Below, one piece after another: positions 6,547 through 12,990 of a DNA stretch of 13,038 nt. A program made the position numbers and the translations under genes. The notes under the pieces were generated by a model, which saw only the letters and a list, made by a program, of their open reading frames with translations, was not told the DNA's origin and did no database searches. Source of the stretch: Eubacteriales bacterium (GTDB lineage Bacteria; Bacillota_A; Clostridia; Lachnospirales; Lachnospiraceae); the NCBI GenBank assembly GCA_030527765.1, contig JAUNAE010000063.1, positions 1-13,038 on the forward strand, read 5' to 3'. Every line of letters begins with the position of its first letter. The stretch's first letter is position 1.

Positions 6547-7983
6547 TTAGACAGTTCCATGTTTTTTAGCCGGACGATCTTCTCTCTTGGTGATAAGCAT
6601 TTCAAATGCACCGATAACATATTTACGGGTATCTGCCGGAGCAATGACGGTATCAACATATCCTCTTGCAGCTGCAGAATTTACGTTAGACTGAAGTTCC
6701 TGATACTCAGCAGCCTTCTCACGCAGAGTCTTTGCATCTGCATCTGCGTTCATAACTTTTGCTGCAAGAGAAGCTTCCATTGTAGCAATCTCTGCATTCT
6801 CCCATGCATATACAACATCAGCGCCGGTTGCTTTGCTGTTCATAACCATGTATGCGTTACCGTATGCTTTGCCGATGATGACATTTACCTTCGGAACGGT
6901 TGCATCTGCAAATGCAGCAACAAGCTGTGCAGCACTTACGGCAATGTTCTTTTCAGTACATACAGTTGCCTTGAATCCGGTTGCATTGGTAAGAGTCAGA
7001 ACCGGGATCTCGAAAGCGTCACAGAATTTAACAAATGCAGCTGCTTTCTTAGCACCTCTTGCAGAAATGCTTCCGTCGAACTCTTCTGCCTTCTTGCCTT
7101 CCTCGTCATAAACTGCAGAACGGTTTGCAACAGCTCCAACAGTTGTTCCATTCAGGCGGATAAATCCGGTTACCATATCTTTTGCATAGTTTGCTTTTGT
7201 CTCAAAGAATACACCATCATCAGCAATTCTCTCAAGAGCAAGTACAGTATCCTCTGTGCATGCATCCAGATCCTCGCATACGCGGTTCAGATCGTCGGTG
7301 CATTCCCCATACTCACCGTCTTCATCGCAGTTAGATGGAAGCAGGGAAACGAGCTCACGGATGCCTGCAAGAATTTCTTCCTCAGAAGCAACTCTGTCAA
7401 TGAAGCCGGTCTCTTTGCTCTGGAACTCCGGAGATGCGGTATCGCATTTTGCGTCGGTGTTTCCTTCCAGTGCGTTTGGTGTATTAACGAATACTTTACC
7501 TTTTTTGGATTCTACGAATGTGAAATCAGAAAGTGCAGACAGAACAGCCATGCTTCCACCGCAGGTTCCGAATACACCTGTAATCTGAGGAATCAGCCCG
7601 GATGCCAGAGTCGCTTTGAGATAGATCTCTCCGAAAGCTTCCATTGCATCTGTTGCTTCCTGAAGACGCATACCGGCACAGTCCACAAGTCCGATAACCG
7701 GAGCACCCATTTTCATAGCCATGTCATAGAGTCTGATGATCTTCTTTGCATGCATTTCGCCGATGGTTCCGTTCAGAACAGAAGCATCCTGGCTGTATAC
7801 ATAAACCAGTTTGTCGTCAATCACACCATATCCTGTGACAACTCCGTCGGAAGGTGCTTTGGTAGCAGCTAAGTTGAAATCTGTAGATCTTGCAGTGACT
7901 GCCTGACCAATTTCAACAAAACTGTTCGCGTCAAGCAAGGATTCAATTCTTGCTGCCGCTGCGCTTTTTGTTGCATTACTCAT
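6547..7983 (-). CDS. Biotin-dependent acyl-CoA carboxyltransferase, MmdA-like but divergent
   Basis: This 478-residue crotonase-fold carboxyltransferase (PF01039 type) is related to methylmalonyl-CoA decarboxylase alpha, the transcarboxylase 12S subunit and propionyl-CoA carboxylase beta. These exchange a carboxyl group between acyl-CoA and carrier biotin. Clear family features are SDGVVTGYGVIDDKLVYVYSQD (split around residues 45-66), NGTIGEMHAKK (71-81), SGLIPQITGVFGTCGGS (128-144), ISARGAKKAAAF, VPKVNVIIGKAYGNAYMVMN and WENAEIATME. Several signature positions differ from canonical MmdA. DSGGARIQEG reads DCAGMRLQEA (101-110), GPCAGG reads GTCGGS, PGFLPG reads TGFKAT (336-340 region), and KAYGGAY reads KAYGNAY (372-378). 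The substrate is therefore uncertain. The ATG at 7983 has a GGAGGG ribosome site. It is the first annotated gene of the operon and is separated from oadG by a few bases. Confidence 0.88.
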   Translation of the reverse strand: MSNATKSAAAARIESLLDANSFVEIGQAVTARSTDFNLAATKAPSDGVVTGYGVIDDKLVYVYSQDASVLNGTIGEMHAKKIIRLYDMAMKMGAPVIGLVDCAGMRLQEATDAMEAFGEIYLKATLASGLIPQITGVFGTCGGSMAVLSALSDFTFVESKKGKVFVNTPNALEGNTDAKCDTASPEFQSKETGFIDRVASEEEILAGIRELVSLLPSNCDEDGEYGECTDDLNRVCEDLDACTEDTVLALERIADDGVFFETKANYAKDMVTGFIRLNGTTVGAVANRSAVYDEEGKKAEEFDGSISARGAKKAAAFVKFCDAFEIPVLTLTNATGFKATVCTEKNIAVSAAQLVAAFADATVPKVNVIIGKAYGNAYMVMNSKATGADVVYAWENAEIATMEASLAAKVMNADADAKTLREKAAEYQELQSNVNSAAARGYVDTVIAPADTRKYVIGAFEMLITKREDRPAKKHGTV

Positions 7984-7985
7984 TA

Positions 7986-8102
7986 TTATATGCCCTCCAT
8001 TTGTGATAATAATGTATTAGCGTAATTCTCAGAGGTTCTGAATGTTCTTCCGAGAACTACGGATAACCATAAAAATCCAATTGCAGCTGTTTCTAACCTC
8101 AT
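7986..8102 (-). CDS. Candidate 38-residue small ORF leading the decarboxylase operon
   Basis: This small ORF was found by hand in the leader region. It starts MRLETAAIGFLWLSVVLG and continues RTFRTSENYANTLLSQMEGI. It has a short hydrophobic segment (about residues 6-18) and a polar C-terminus. Its stop is 2 nt before the ATG of the MmdA-like gene, and that gene's GGAGGG ribosome site lies inside its last codons. If translated, it would be coupled to the operon. Against it, there is no convincing ribosome site ahead of its ATG, an in-frame stop lies just upstream, and a chance open frame of 39 codons in AT-rich DNA is not rare. It is too small for family recognition. It could be a small membrane subunit, a leader peptide, or chance. 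Confidence 0.35.
   Translation of the reverse strand: MRLETAAIGFLWLSVVLGRTFRTSENYANTLLSQMEGI
8021..8061 (-). promoter_or_regulatory. Stem-loop in the leader of the decarboxylase operon
   Basis: On the minus strand, CGTAGTTCTCGGA (8061-8049) can pair with TCTGAGAATTACG (8033-8021). This is a 13-bp stem with two G-U wobbles and a 15-nt loop. A competing smaller hairpin, GTTCT-CGGA-AGAAC (8057-8044), uses part of the same strand, so the two exclude each other. It lies about 40 nt before the first operon start codon and inside the candidate small ORF. It matches no riboswitch class I recognise. A regulatory role is inference. Confidence 0.4.
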
Positions 8103-8160
8103 ATTTGCGAAAGAAAAACACTACGCACCATACTAACTAAAAAAAACTACAATCAAACTT

Positions 8161-8189
8161 ATATTAACTAATTTCATATGAAATTTCAA
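8161..8189 (-). promoter_or_regulatory. Sigma-A-type promoter of the decarboxylase operon
   Basis: On the minus strand there is a -35 TTGAAA (8189-8184), a 17-nt spacer and a -10 TAATAT (8166-8161). The -35 matches five of six consensus bases and the -10 four of six. An A/T-rich stretch (GAATTTTTTAATTAA) just upstream could act as an UP element. The predicted start of transcription is near 8154, giving a leader of about 170 nt to the MmdA-like gene. It is the best promoter candidate in the gap before the operon. Confidence 0.55.
8170..8185. promoter_or_regulatory. Perfect 16-bp palindrome in the promoter spacer, candidate operator
   Basis: AATTTCATATGAAATT is its own reverse complement. It sits between the -35 and -10 elements, overlapping the first two bases of the -35, where a bound protein would block RNA polymerase. 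It does not fit the BirA, CcpA or Rex consensus sites I know. The regulator is unknown and is not encoded in the window. Confidence 0.45.
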
Positions 8190-8284
8190 CTGTTAATTAA
8201 AAAATTCACAACCCCGGATTCTCCTCTGATTCGCAGATTTTGCACTGTACATAAAGAACCTTAGAGCCACCGCAGCCAGAAAAA
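8190..8284. other. Intergenic DNA between the phospholipase-like gene and the operon promoter
   Basis: This stretch lies after the phospholipase C-like gene and before the promoter. I see only the A/T-rich tract next to the -35 and short weak hairpin potential around 8221-8245. There is no convincing intrinsic terminator, so read-through from the upstream gene into the operon is possible. No gene is visible. Confidence 0.5.
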
Positions 8285-9082
8285 TCATCCATTATAAGTG
8301 CAATGCCACCGGTCACAAAGCAGAGCCTCCGACCGATACAAGGCATCCAGTTCCTGCAGATATTCCGGTGCCAGATGAAGGGAACGCCGAAATCTTCTCT
8401 TCAGCATTCTCACCGCTTTTTCCGATCCCGCCTCCGGATGCTCCGCCATAAAATGCTGGGACAAATCTTTCCCTTCCCTGATCGGCATTCGTGTCAAAAC
8501 ACCCTCTACCACTCTTCGCTTTCTTCCTCTGTCATTACATACCATGCGGTTCGTAAGAAGTTTCATCATATGAAGAGAAAGGTAAATATTCATTGTACAA
8601 ACTTCCGGAATCGCCCGGTGAATTACCTCTGCATAATGCCAGGTCACTTTCACCGCATCGGAAGGACGATAGATGTAGGGGTTTCTGCCCGTCTCAATCA
8701 TCAGCGTCCGATCCAGTTCCTTCTCCACCGCGGTATGGCTGACGATTTTTCTCATGTGAAGTTCATTCACATGGGGATGCAGTTCAGAATCCAGAAGATA
8801 GTGACATCCGAACCCAATCATATATGCATACAGTTCTTCATCCCCTGTCTCCCGCGCCTTTCTCATGCCCTGTTCAAAAAAATCCGCCGCATCTCTTTTA
8901 TGCATTTTGACACCGTACTGACTGACCGGATTTTTGGATACCATGTAATAAAAAAGAATATCCGGACCGTGAAGACCAATTCTGAAAAGATCTCCATGGG
9001 CACGGATACGTGTTTTCATCTCTTTCGGCAGCTGCCGGTATATTAATTTTCCATATAAATCGTGTGTGTATGTTGTAGGCAT
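8285..9082 (-). CDS. Zinc-dependent phospholipase C-family protein, apparently cytosolic
   Basis: The product resembles the zinc-dependent phospholipase C/S1-P1 nuclease-like family, a metal-binding helical fold rich in histidines. From the chosen start it is 265 residues. Visible candidate ligands are the N-terminal TYTH (H7), GLHGPDILFYY (H38, D41), H61, and the strong motif GFGCHYLLDSELHPH with H94, D98 and H102, followed by VEKELD. Secreted toxins of this family carry a signal peptide and a C-terminal lipid-binding domain. This protein has neither, so it is more like the small intracellular clostridial relatives of unknown substrate. I prefer the ATG at 9082 over the one at 9091. The GGGAG ribosome site (9092-9096) directly abuts the upstream ATG but is 9 nt from this one, and relatives begin with TTYTH. 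It follows scpB with a hairpin between them. Confidence 0.82.
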   Translation of the reverse strand: MPTTYTHDLYGKLIYRQLPKEMKTRIRAHGDLFRIGLHGPDILFYYMVSKNPVSQYGVKMHKRDAADFFEQGMRKARETGDEELYAYMIGFGCHYLLDSELHPHVNELHMRKIVSHTAVEKELDRTLMIETGRNPYIYRPSDAVKVTWHYAEVIHRAIPEVCTMNIYLSLHMMKLLTNRMVCNDRGRKRRVVEGVLTRMPIREGKDLSQHFMAEHPEAGSEKAVRMLKRRFRRSLHLAPEYLQELDALYRSEALLCDRWHCTYNG

Positions 9083-9101
9083 TTTTCTCATCTCCCAACG
9101 A

Positions 9102-9123
9102 AAGCGGACCTTGAAGTCCGCTT
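9102..9123 (-). terminator. Hairpin between scpB and the phospholipase-like gene
   Basis: AAGCGGAC (9102-9109) pairs with GTCCGCTT (9116-9123) around a 6-nt loop. On the minus strand the stem is followed by TCGTTGGG, so the U tract is poor. It ends only about 20 nt before the start codon at 9082. It may be a weak terminator of the cls-scpB cluster or an mRNA leader hairpin. Confidence 0.5.
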
Positions 9124-9141
9124 CCTTTCTAATTGACTTTA

Positions 9142-9702
9142 TCAGATATCCAGTCTCAGCTGAATCTCCTCTTCCGCCTCTGCTTTGAAATCCTCAATCT
9201 GCACAGGATTCGGCATAGGAAGTTCATCCAGTGCCTGCACCCCAAAACATCGCAGAAACTCTTCCGTAGTTCCGAACAAAATCGGTCTGCCGGGAACATC
9301 CAGTCGACCGAGTTCTTTCACGAGATCGTATTCCACAAGCTTATTTACCGCATGATCACACTTCACTCCGCGAATCTTCTCGATTTCAATTTTGGTGATC
9401 GGCTGTTTATACGCAATGATGGAAAGAGTTTCCATCATGACATCCGTAAGACTCGGTTTCTTCGGACGCATGGCAATTCGTACGAGAATATCAAAGTATT
9501 CCTTCTTGGTGCACATCTGATAAGATTGATCCAGCTCAATAATCTGAACGCCGCGGTCTTCTGCCCGATACGTTTCCATCATATTTTTTAGAACCTTTCT
9601 CGTCTCTTCAGGATCCATATCGATTGCACCGGCGATGTCCGAAAGCTCCACGGAATCTCCCATGGAAAAAAGAATCGCTTCAATTGCGCCTTCTGTAGTC
9701 AT
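9142..9702 (-). CDS. scpB: Segregation and condensation protein B
   Basis: ScpB dimerises through winged-helix domains and joins ScpA and Smc in the bacterial condensin complex, which compacts and segregates chromosomes. The 186-residue product has normal family length. It carries the second winged-helix signature ETLSIIAYKQPITKIEIEKI at about 91-110, RGVKCDHAVNKL, and the conserved LGRLDVPGRPILFGTT at about 131-146. The acidic C-terminus is common in clostridial members. The ATG at 9702 has a GGGGTGG ribosome site and lies 21 nt after scpA. The gene pair and order match those of most Firmicutes. No anomaly is visible. Confidence 0.96.
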   Translation of the reverse strand: MTTEGAIEAILFSMGDSVELSDIAGAIDMDPEETRKVLKNMMETYRAEDRGVQIIELDQSYQMCTKKEYFDILVRIAMRPKKPSLTDVMMETLSIIAYKQPITKIEIEKIRGVKCDHAVNKLVEYDLVKELGRLDVPGRPILFGTTEEFLRCFGVQALDELPMPNPVQIEDFKAEAEEEIQLRLDI

Positions 9703-9723
9703 AGTTCCACCCCTGTATCTTGT

Positions 9724-10509
9724 TTATTCATCTGCAAACTCTGTAAGATTCTTCCACTCGCCCGGATCATCCAGTACCTCAATGTGAATCTCTCCTCCAA
9801 GCGATTCCTGATCCACATGAATATGTCCCATTTTCATCAACTCCAGAATCGACAGAAATGTCACAACCTTCTGTGTTCTGGAACTCTGGGCTGTCAGAAG
9901 ATCCCGAAAAGAAAATCTGCGATGATGAAGAGCAAATTCCCTCATCTGCAGCATTTTATCCGAAAGACTGACTTCCTCCTTCTCAATCCTTCCGAACCGG
10001 CTTCGAATCGGGTCCGTCTTATCCTCCTGCCGCCGCATAACCGATTTGAAAATATCATTCAGCTTCTGAAGAGTAAGATCCTTCAAAAGTTCCTGAGGAT
10101 CCACCGGTTCCCGATACTGAAGAACCTCTTTCGGGATCGTTGCTTTTTTGTAGAAAACTCCCTGAGAGTCTTCCATGCGATCTTTCAACTCATAAGACAT
10201 AAACTTATAGAGCTTGTACTCCAGAAGTTTCTGTACAAGTTCATCTCGCGGATCCTCTTCTTCTCCCTCTTCATTGGTCTCCCTCGGAAGAAGCATTCGG
10301 CATTTGATATCAAGAAGGGTAGCTGCCATTACAAGAAATTCACTCATAACAGACAGATCCTCCTGATCCATCCCATGGAGATATTCCATGTACTGATCGG
10401 TAATCTCGACAATCGGAATATCAAAAATGTCTATTTTATTTTTTTCGATCAGGTGAAGAAGAAGATCCAGCGGACCTTCAAAAACCTGAAGTTCAATTTC
10501 AATAGCCAT
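9724..10509 (-). CDS. scpA: Segregation and condensation protein A (kleisin)
   Basis: ScpA is the kleisin subunit that bridges the Smc heads and binds the ScpB dimer. The product is 261 residues. It starts with the conserved N-terminal helix region FEGPLDLLLHLIEKNKIDIF (10-29) and PIVEITDQY, which contacts the Smc neck. An acidic, variable middle follows, and then a C-terminal winged-helix region (about 190-250, FRDLLTAQSSRTQKVVTFLS) that binds the Smc head. I chose the ATG at 10509. It has an AGGAGA ribosome site about 6 nt upstream and gives the family's standard N-terminus; a longer frame start at 10551 would add 14 unrelated residues. The gene overlaps the end of the metallophosphoesterase gene by 11 nt, which points to coupled translation. 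Confidence 0.95.
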   Translation of the reverse strand: MAIEIELQVFEGPLDLLLHLIEKNKIDIFDIPIVEITDQYMEYLHGMDQEDLSVMSEFLVMAATLLDIKCRMLLPRETNEEGEEEDPRDELVQKLLEYKLYKFMSYELKDRMEDSQGVFYKKATIPKEVLQYREPVDPQELLKDLTLQKLNDIFKSVMRRQEDKTDPIRSRFGRIEKEEVSLSDKMLQMREFALHHRRFSFRDLLTAQSSRTQKVVTFLSILELMKMGHIHVDQESLGGEIHIEVLDDPGEWKNLTEFADE

Positions 10510-11332
10510 GCAGTTCTCCTTTGTGTTCCGGCAGATTCTTCTGATTGCCAAGAGTAATCACGAGAAGTTCTCTCGGATTGTGTATCCGAACAGGAAGGGT
10601 ATGTTCTCCCAATCCGGCACTGACAAGTGCCGCCTGTTCCCCGTTTCTGAAATCTCCGCAGCAGTACTTTGGAAAGGGATGAAACTGGGGACTCAAAGCT
10701 CCCATATGTTGACCAAGTCTCAGAATTCCTCCATGATAATGGCCGGATACAGTAAGATCTGCTCCCCAGGAAAAATACGTATCCATAAACCTTGGATTGT
10801 GAGCAAGAAGAATCTGTAGACTCTCCTTTTGGCATTCCCCGAGAAACGTTCTCATATTTTTCTCCCTGACTGTGGGAGAAAAAGGCTTCTTGTAATACAC
10901 CGCCGGAAGTTCCAGTCCATGAAATGTAACCTTTACTCCTGAAATCTCTGTCTCCATGGATTCATTCTGAAGATAATAAATTCCGCATCCTCTTACCCGT
11001 CTCACATATTTCTCATAGACAGCTTCCGTCTCTTCCTTAAGGCCCATAAGTGTCTCATGATTTCCCGGAGAATAAAATACCGGAGCAATCTTTTCCATCT
11101 GTCTAAGAGCCGCAAGAGCTCTCGGACAGGTTTTTGGATCTTTGCGGATCACCATATCACCTGGGATCAAAATGGCATCCGGGGCAATTTGGCGGAGTTT
11201 TTGAACCAGTTCTCCGTTCTTTGCTCCGTGTTCCAATCCATGGAGATCTGAGACAAGGCAAAAACGAAGCTTCTTGCCCGAAGGAATTTTTTTGTTATGA
11301 AAATAATACTCTTTGACTCTGAATAGATTCAT
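10499..11332 (-). CDS. Calcineurin-like metallophosphoesterase (YkuE/YaeI type)
   Basis: This is a two-metal phosphoesterase of 277 residues. All family motifs are present: SDLHG with D29 and H31, GDM with D59, GNHE (90-93) with the asparagine ligand and catalytic histidine, AHNP with H178, and GHYHGG with H198 and H200. The overall form resembles YkuE/YaeI proteins, several of which act on lipid or phospholipid headgroup phosphates. This one lacks the usual N-terminal signal or membrane helix, so location and substrate are open. The ATG at 11332 has an AGAGG ribosome site that overlaps the end of cls, and 10 nt separate the two. Its 3' end overlaps scpA. The position next to cardiolipin synthase fits a phospholipid-related job, but that is inference from context. 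Confidence 0.87.
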   Translation of the reverse strand: MNLFRVKEYYFHNKKIPSGKKLRFCLVSDLHGLEHGAKNGELVQKLRQIAPDAILIPGDMVIRKDPKTCPRALAALRQMEKIAPVFYSPGNHETLMGLKEETEAVYEKYVRRVRGCGIYYLQNESMETEISGVKVTFHGLELPAVYYKKPFSPTVREKNMRTFLGECQKESLQILLAHNPRFMDTYFSWGADLTVSGHYHGGILRLGQHMGALSPQFHPFPKYCCGDFRNGEQAALVSAGLGEHTLPVRIHNPRELLVITLGNQKNLPEHKGELHGY

Positions 11333-11342
11333 AATCGTCCTC

Positions 11343-12932
11343 TCAAAGCATTGGTGCGACCAGTCTCAGAATATTCTGGATGATCCGGATAATGATATTT
11401 CGTTTTCTGCAGAAAGTCAGATCAATTTCCTTGCATCGATCCAGTGTCTCTATGAAATCCTTCTTAATATCCATAACAACCGGGTTCTTATAGATCCAGG
11501 CCCCATCTTCAAAATGCAGATAAAGACTGCGATAATCCAGGTTAATGGTTCCAACAACCGCCAGCTGATCGTCGCATACAAAGCTCTTGGAGTGAAGGAA
11601 GCCCGGCTGATACTCGTATATTTTGACCCCATTCTCAATCAGCTGTTCATAATAGGACTGAGTCAGGAGAAATACCATCTTTTTATCCGGTATTCCCGGC
11701 GTCATAATTCGAACATCCACGCCGTTCTTAGCCGCAAGACAAAGAGCCGTCATCATTTCATTGTCAATAATCAGATAAGGAGTACAAATATAGACATATT
11801 CTCTGGCATGGCCGAGGATATTCAAATACACATTCTCACCCACGGTTTCATGATCCAGAGGAGAATCTCCGAAGGGCTGAATGTACCCTTCTCCCTGAAA
11901 AGCCTCCGGATGATATGCATGGGGCAGATACTTACTGTAGTCTTCTGATTCTTCCCCGGAGACAACTCTCCACATAGTCAGAAACATCGCAGTCATATTC
12001 CATACCGCATCACCGTAGAGCATGACGGCCGTATCTTTCCAGTGGCCGAACCGTTCCTTGGCATTAATATACTCATCAGACAGGTTGATTCCACCGGTAA
12101 ACCCGATATATCCGTCAATAATACAAAGTTTTCTGTGATCCCGGTTGTTCTGAATAATATTCAGAATCGGACGTACCGGATTAAAGACCACGCTTTTAAT
12201 ATTTTTCTCTTTGAGGCGCTGCTGATATTTGGATGGAAGGGACGTATAGCAGCCAAATCCATCATAAATCAGACGAACGTCCACACCCTGGGCTGCCTTC
12301 TTTTCCAGAATACGGAGAATGGTCTCCCACATCACTCCGTCATTAATAATAAAATATTCAATAAAAATGTAATGCTGCGCTTCTTCCAGATGCTTCACAA
12401 GCACAGGGAACATATCATCTCCCACCTGAAAATACTGCGCTTTTGTATTTGTGTGAACCGGAAATCCCGCATAGTCACGAATGTAACGGGACTGAACGGC
12501 AATTTCTTTCTGCTCTTTCAGATCCTCGATCATCTCGGGATCTTCCTTCATGTACTGATCCAGTTCCTTCTGAATCTCTTCAAAACGGCGCTCCATCTTC
12601 TTGGCTACTCGTGATTCGCCAAACAAGAGATAGATTAACACTCCAAACACCGGACTCGCCAGTATCAGAATCGTCCAGGCCATCTTATATGAAGGATTGA
12701 TCTTCTTATTGACAATTGCAAGTACCAGAATCACTGCCAGAAACCGCACAGTCCAGGCAATATAACTGGAGTACTGCAGCAGTCGTATATATAAAAGCAG
12801 CAGCCAGCCGGCCTGAAGCAATACAGCGACTGCTACATAAAATATCTTATTAAATAACAGTTTTATGACTCTTCTCAGAAAACCAAGAATCAAACTGTGT
12901 TTAAAAAATTTATTCTTTTTCCTACGCATCAT
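11343..12932 (-). CDS. cls: Cardiolipin synthase, phospholipase D family
   Basis: Cls makes cardiolipin from two phosphatidylglycerol molecules at the cytoplasmic membrane. The 529 residues include a basic N-terminus, two or three transmembrane helices (about 29-50, 58-75 and 85-104), and the PLD_N-type segment ending SPVFGVLIYLLFG. Two phospholipase D catalytic motifs follow: HRKLCIID (H266, K268, D273) with GFTGGINL, and HSKSFVCD (H447, K449, D454) with VGTINLDYRS. Length and arrangement match the ClsA-type enzymes of Firmicutes. ATG codons occur at 12932 and 12929; the first has AGGA 5 nt upstream. The gene starts just after a strong terminator hairpin, and the metallophosphoesterase follows at once. 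A TATAGT element within the hairpin loop region could be its promoter -10, but the -35 is poor. Confidence 0.95.
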   Translation of the reverse strand: MMRRKKNKFFKHSLILGFLRRVIKLLFNKIFYVAVAVLLQAGWLLLLYIRLLQYSSYIAWTVRFLAVILVLAIVNKKINPSYKMAWTILILASPVFGVLIYLLFGESRVAKKMERRFEEIQKELDQYMKEDPEMIEDLKEQKEIAVQSRYIRDYAGFPVHTNTKAQYFQVGDDMFPVLVKHLEEAQHYIFIEYFIINDGVMWETILRILEKKAAQGVDVRLIYDGFGCYTSLPSKYQQRLKEKNIKSVVFNPVRPILNIIQNNRDHRKLCIIDGYIGFTGGINLSDEYINAKERFGHWKDTAVMLYGDAVWNMTAMFLTMWRVVSGEESEDYSKYLPHAYHPEAFQGEGYIQPFGDSPLDHETVGENVYLNILGHAREYVYICTPYLIIDNEMMTALCLAAKNGVDVRIMTPGIPDKKMVFLLTQSYYEQLIENGVKIYEYQPGFLHSKSFVCDDQLAVVGTINLDYRSLYLHFEDGAWIYKNPVVMDIKKDFIETLDRCKEIDLTFCRKRNIIIRIIQNILRLVAPML

Positions 12933-12951
12933 TCTTTTCCTGTGATATTTA

Positions 12952-12981
12952 AAAATCCCTGACTATAAAGTCAGGGATTTT
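12952..12981 (-). terminator. Intrinsic terminator upstream of cls
   Basis: There is a perfect 13-bp stem (12952-12964 with 12969-12981) with a 4-nt loop. On the minus strand the stem ends ...CAGGGATTTTT, a proper U tract, so it terminates transcription of the gene entering from the right edge. On the plus strand it also ends in a short T run, but no plus-strand gene needs it. Confidence 0.85.
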
Positions 12982-12990
12982 AGCGCACAA

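Noticed and set aside
6559..7872. A 437-codon open frame on the plus strand
   Set aside because: It is antisense to the MmdA-like gene, rich in Cys, Ser and Phe as mirror translations of biased genes often are, and has no domain or ribosome site.
8099..8131. A 10-codon leader peptide (MVRSVFLSQI) overlapping the small ORF start by ATGA
   Set aside because: It has no ribosome site, and frames of this length are expected by chance. The overlap alone is not enough.
8164..8196. TTAAC...GTTAA inverted repeat as a BirA biotin operator in front of a biotin-enzyme operon
   Set aside because: The arms are 23 nt apart rather than the spacing of known BirA sites, lack the full arm sequence, and are not centred on the palindrome.
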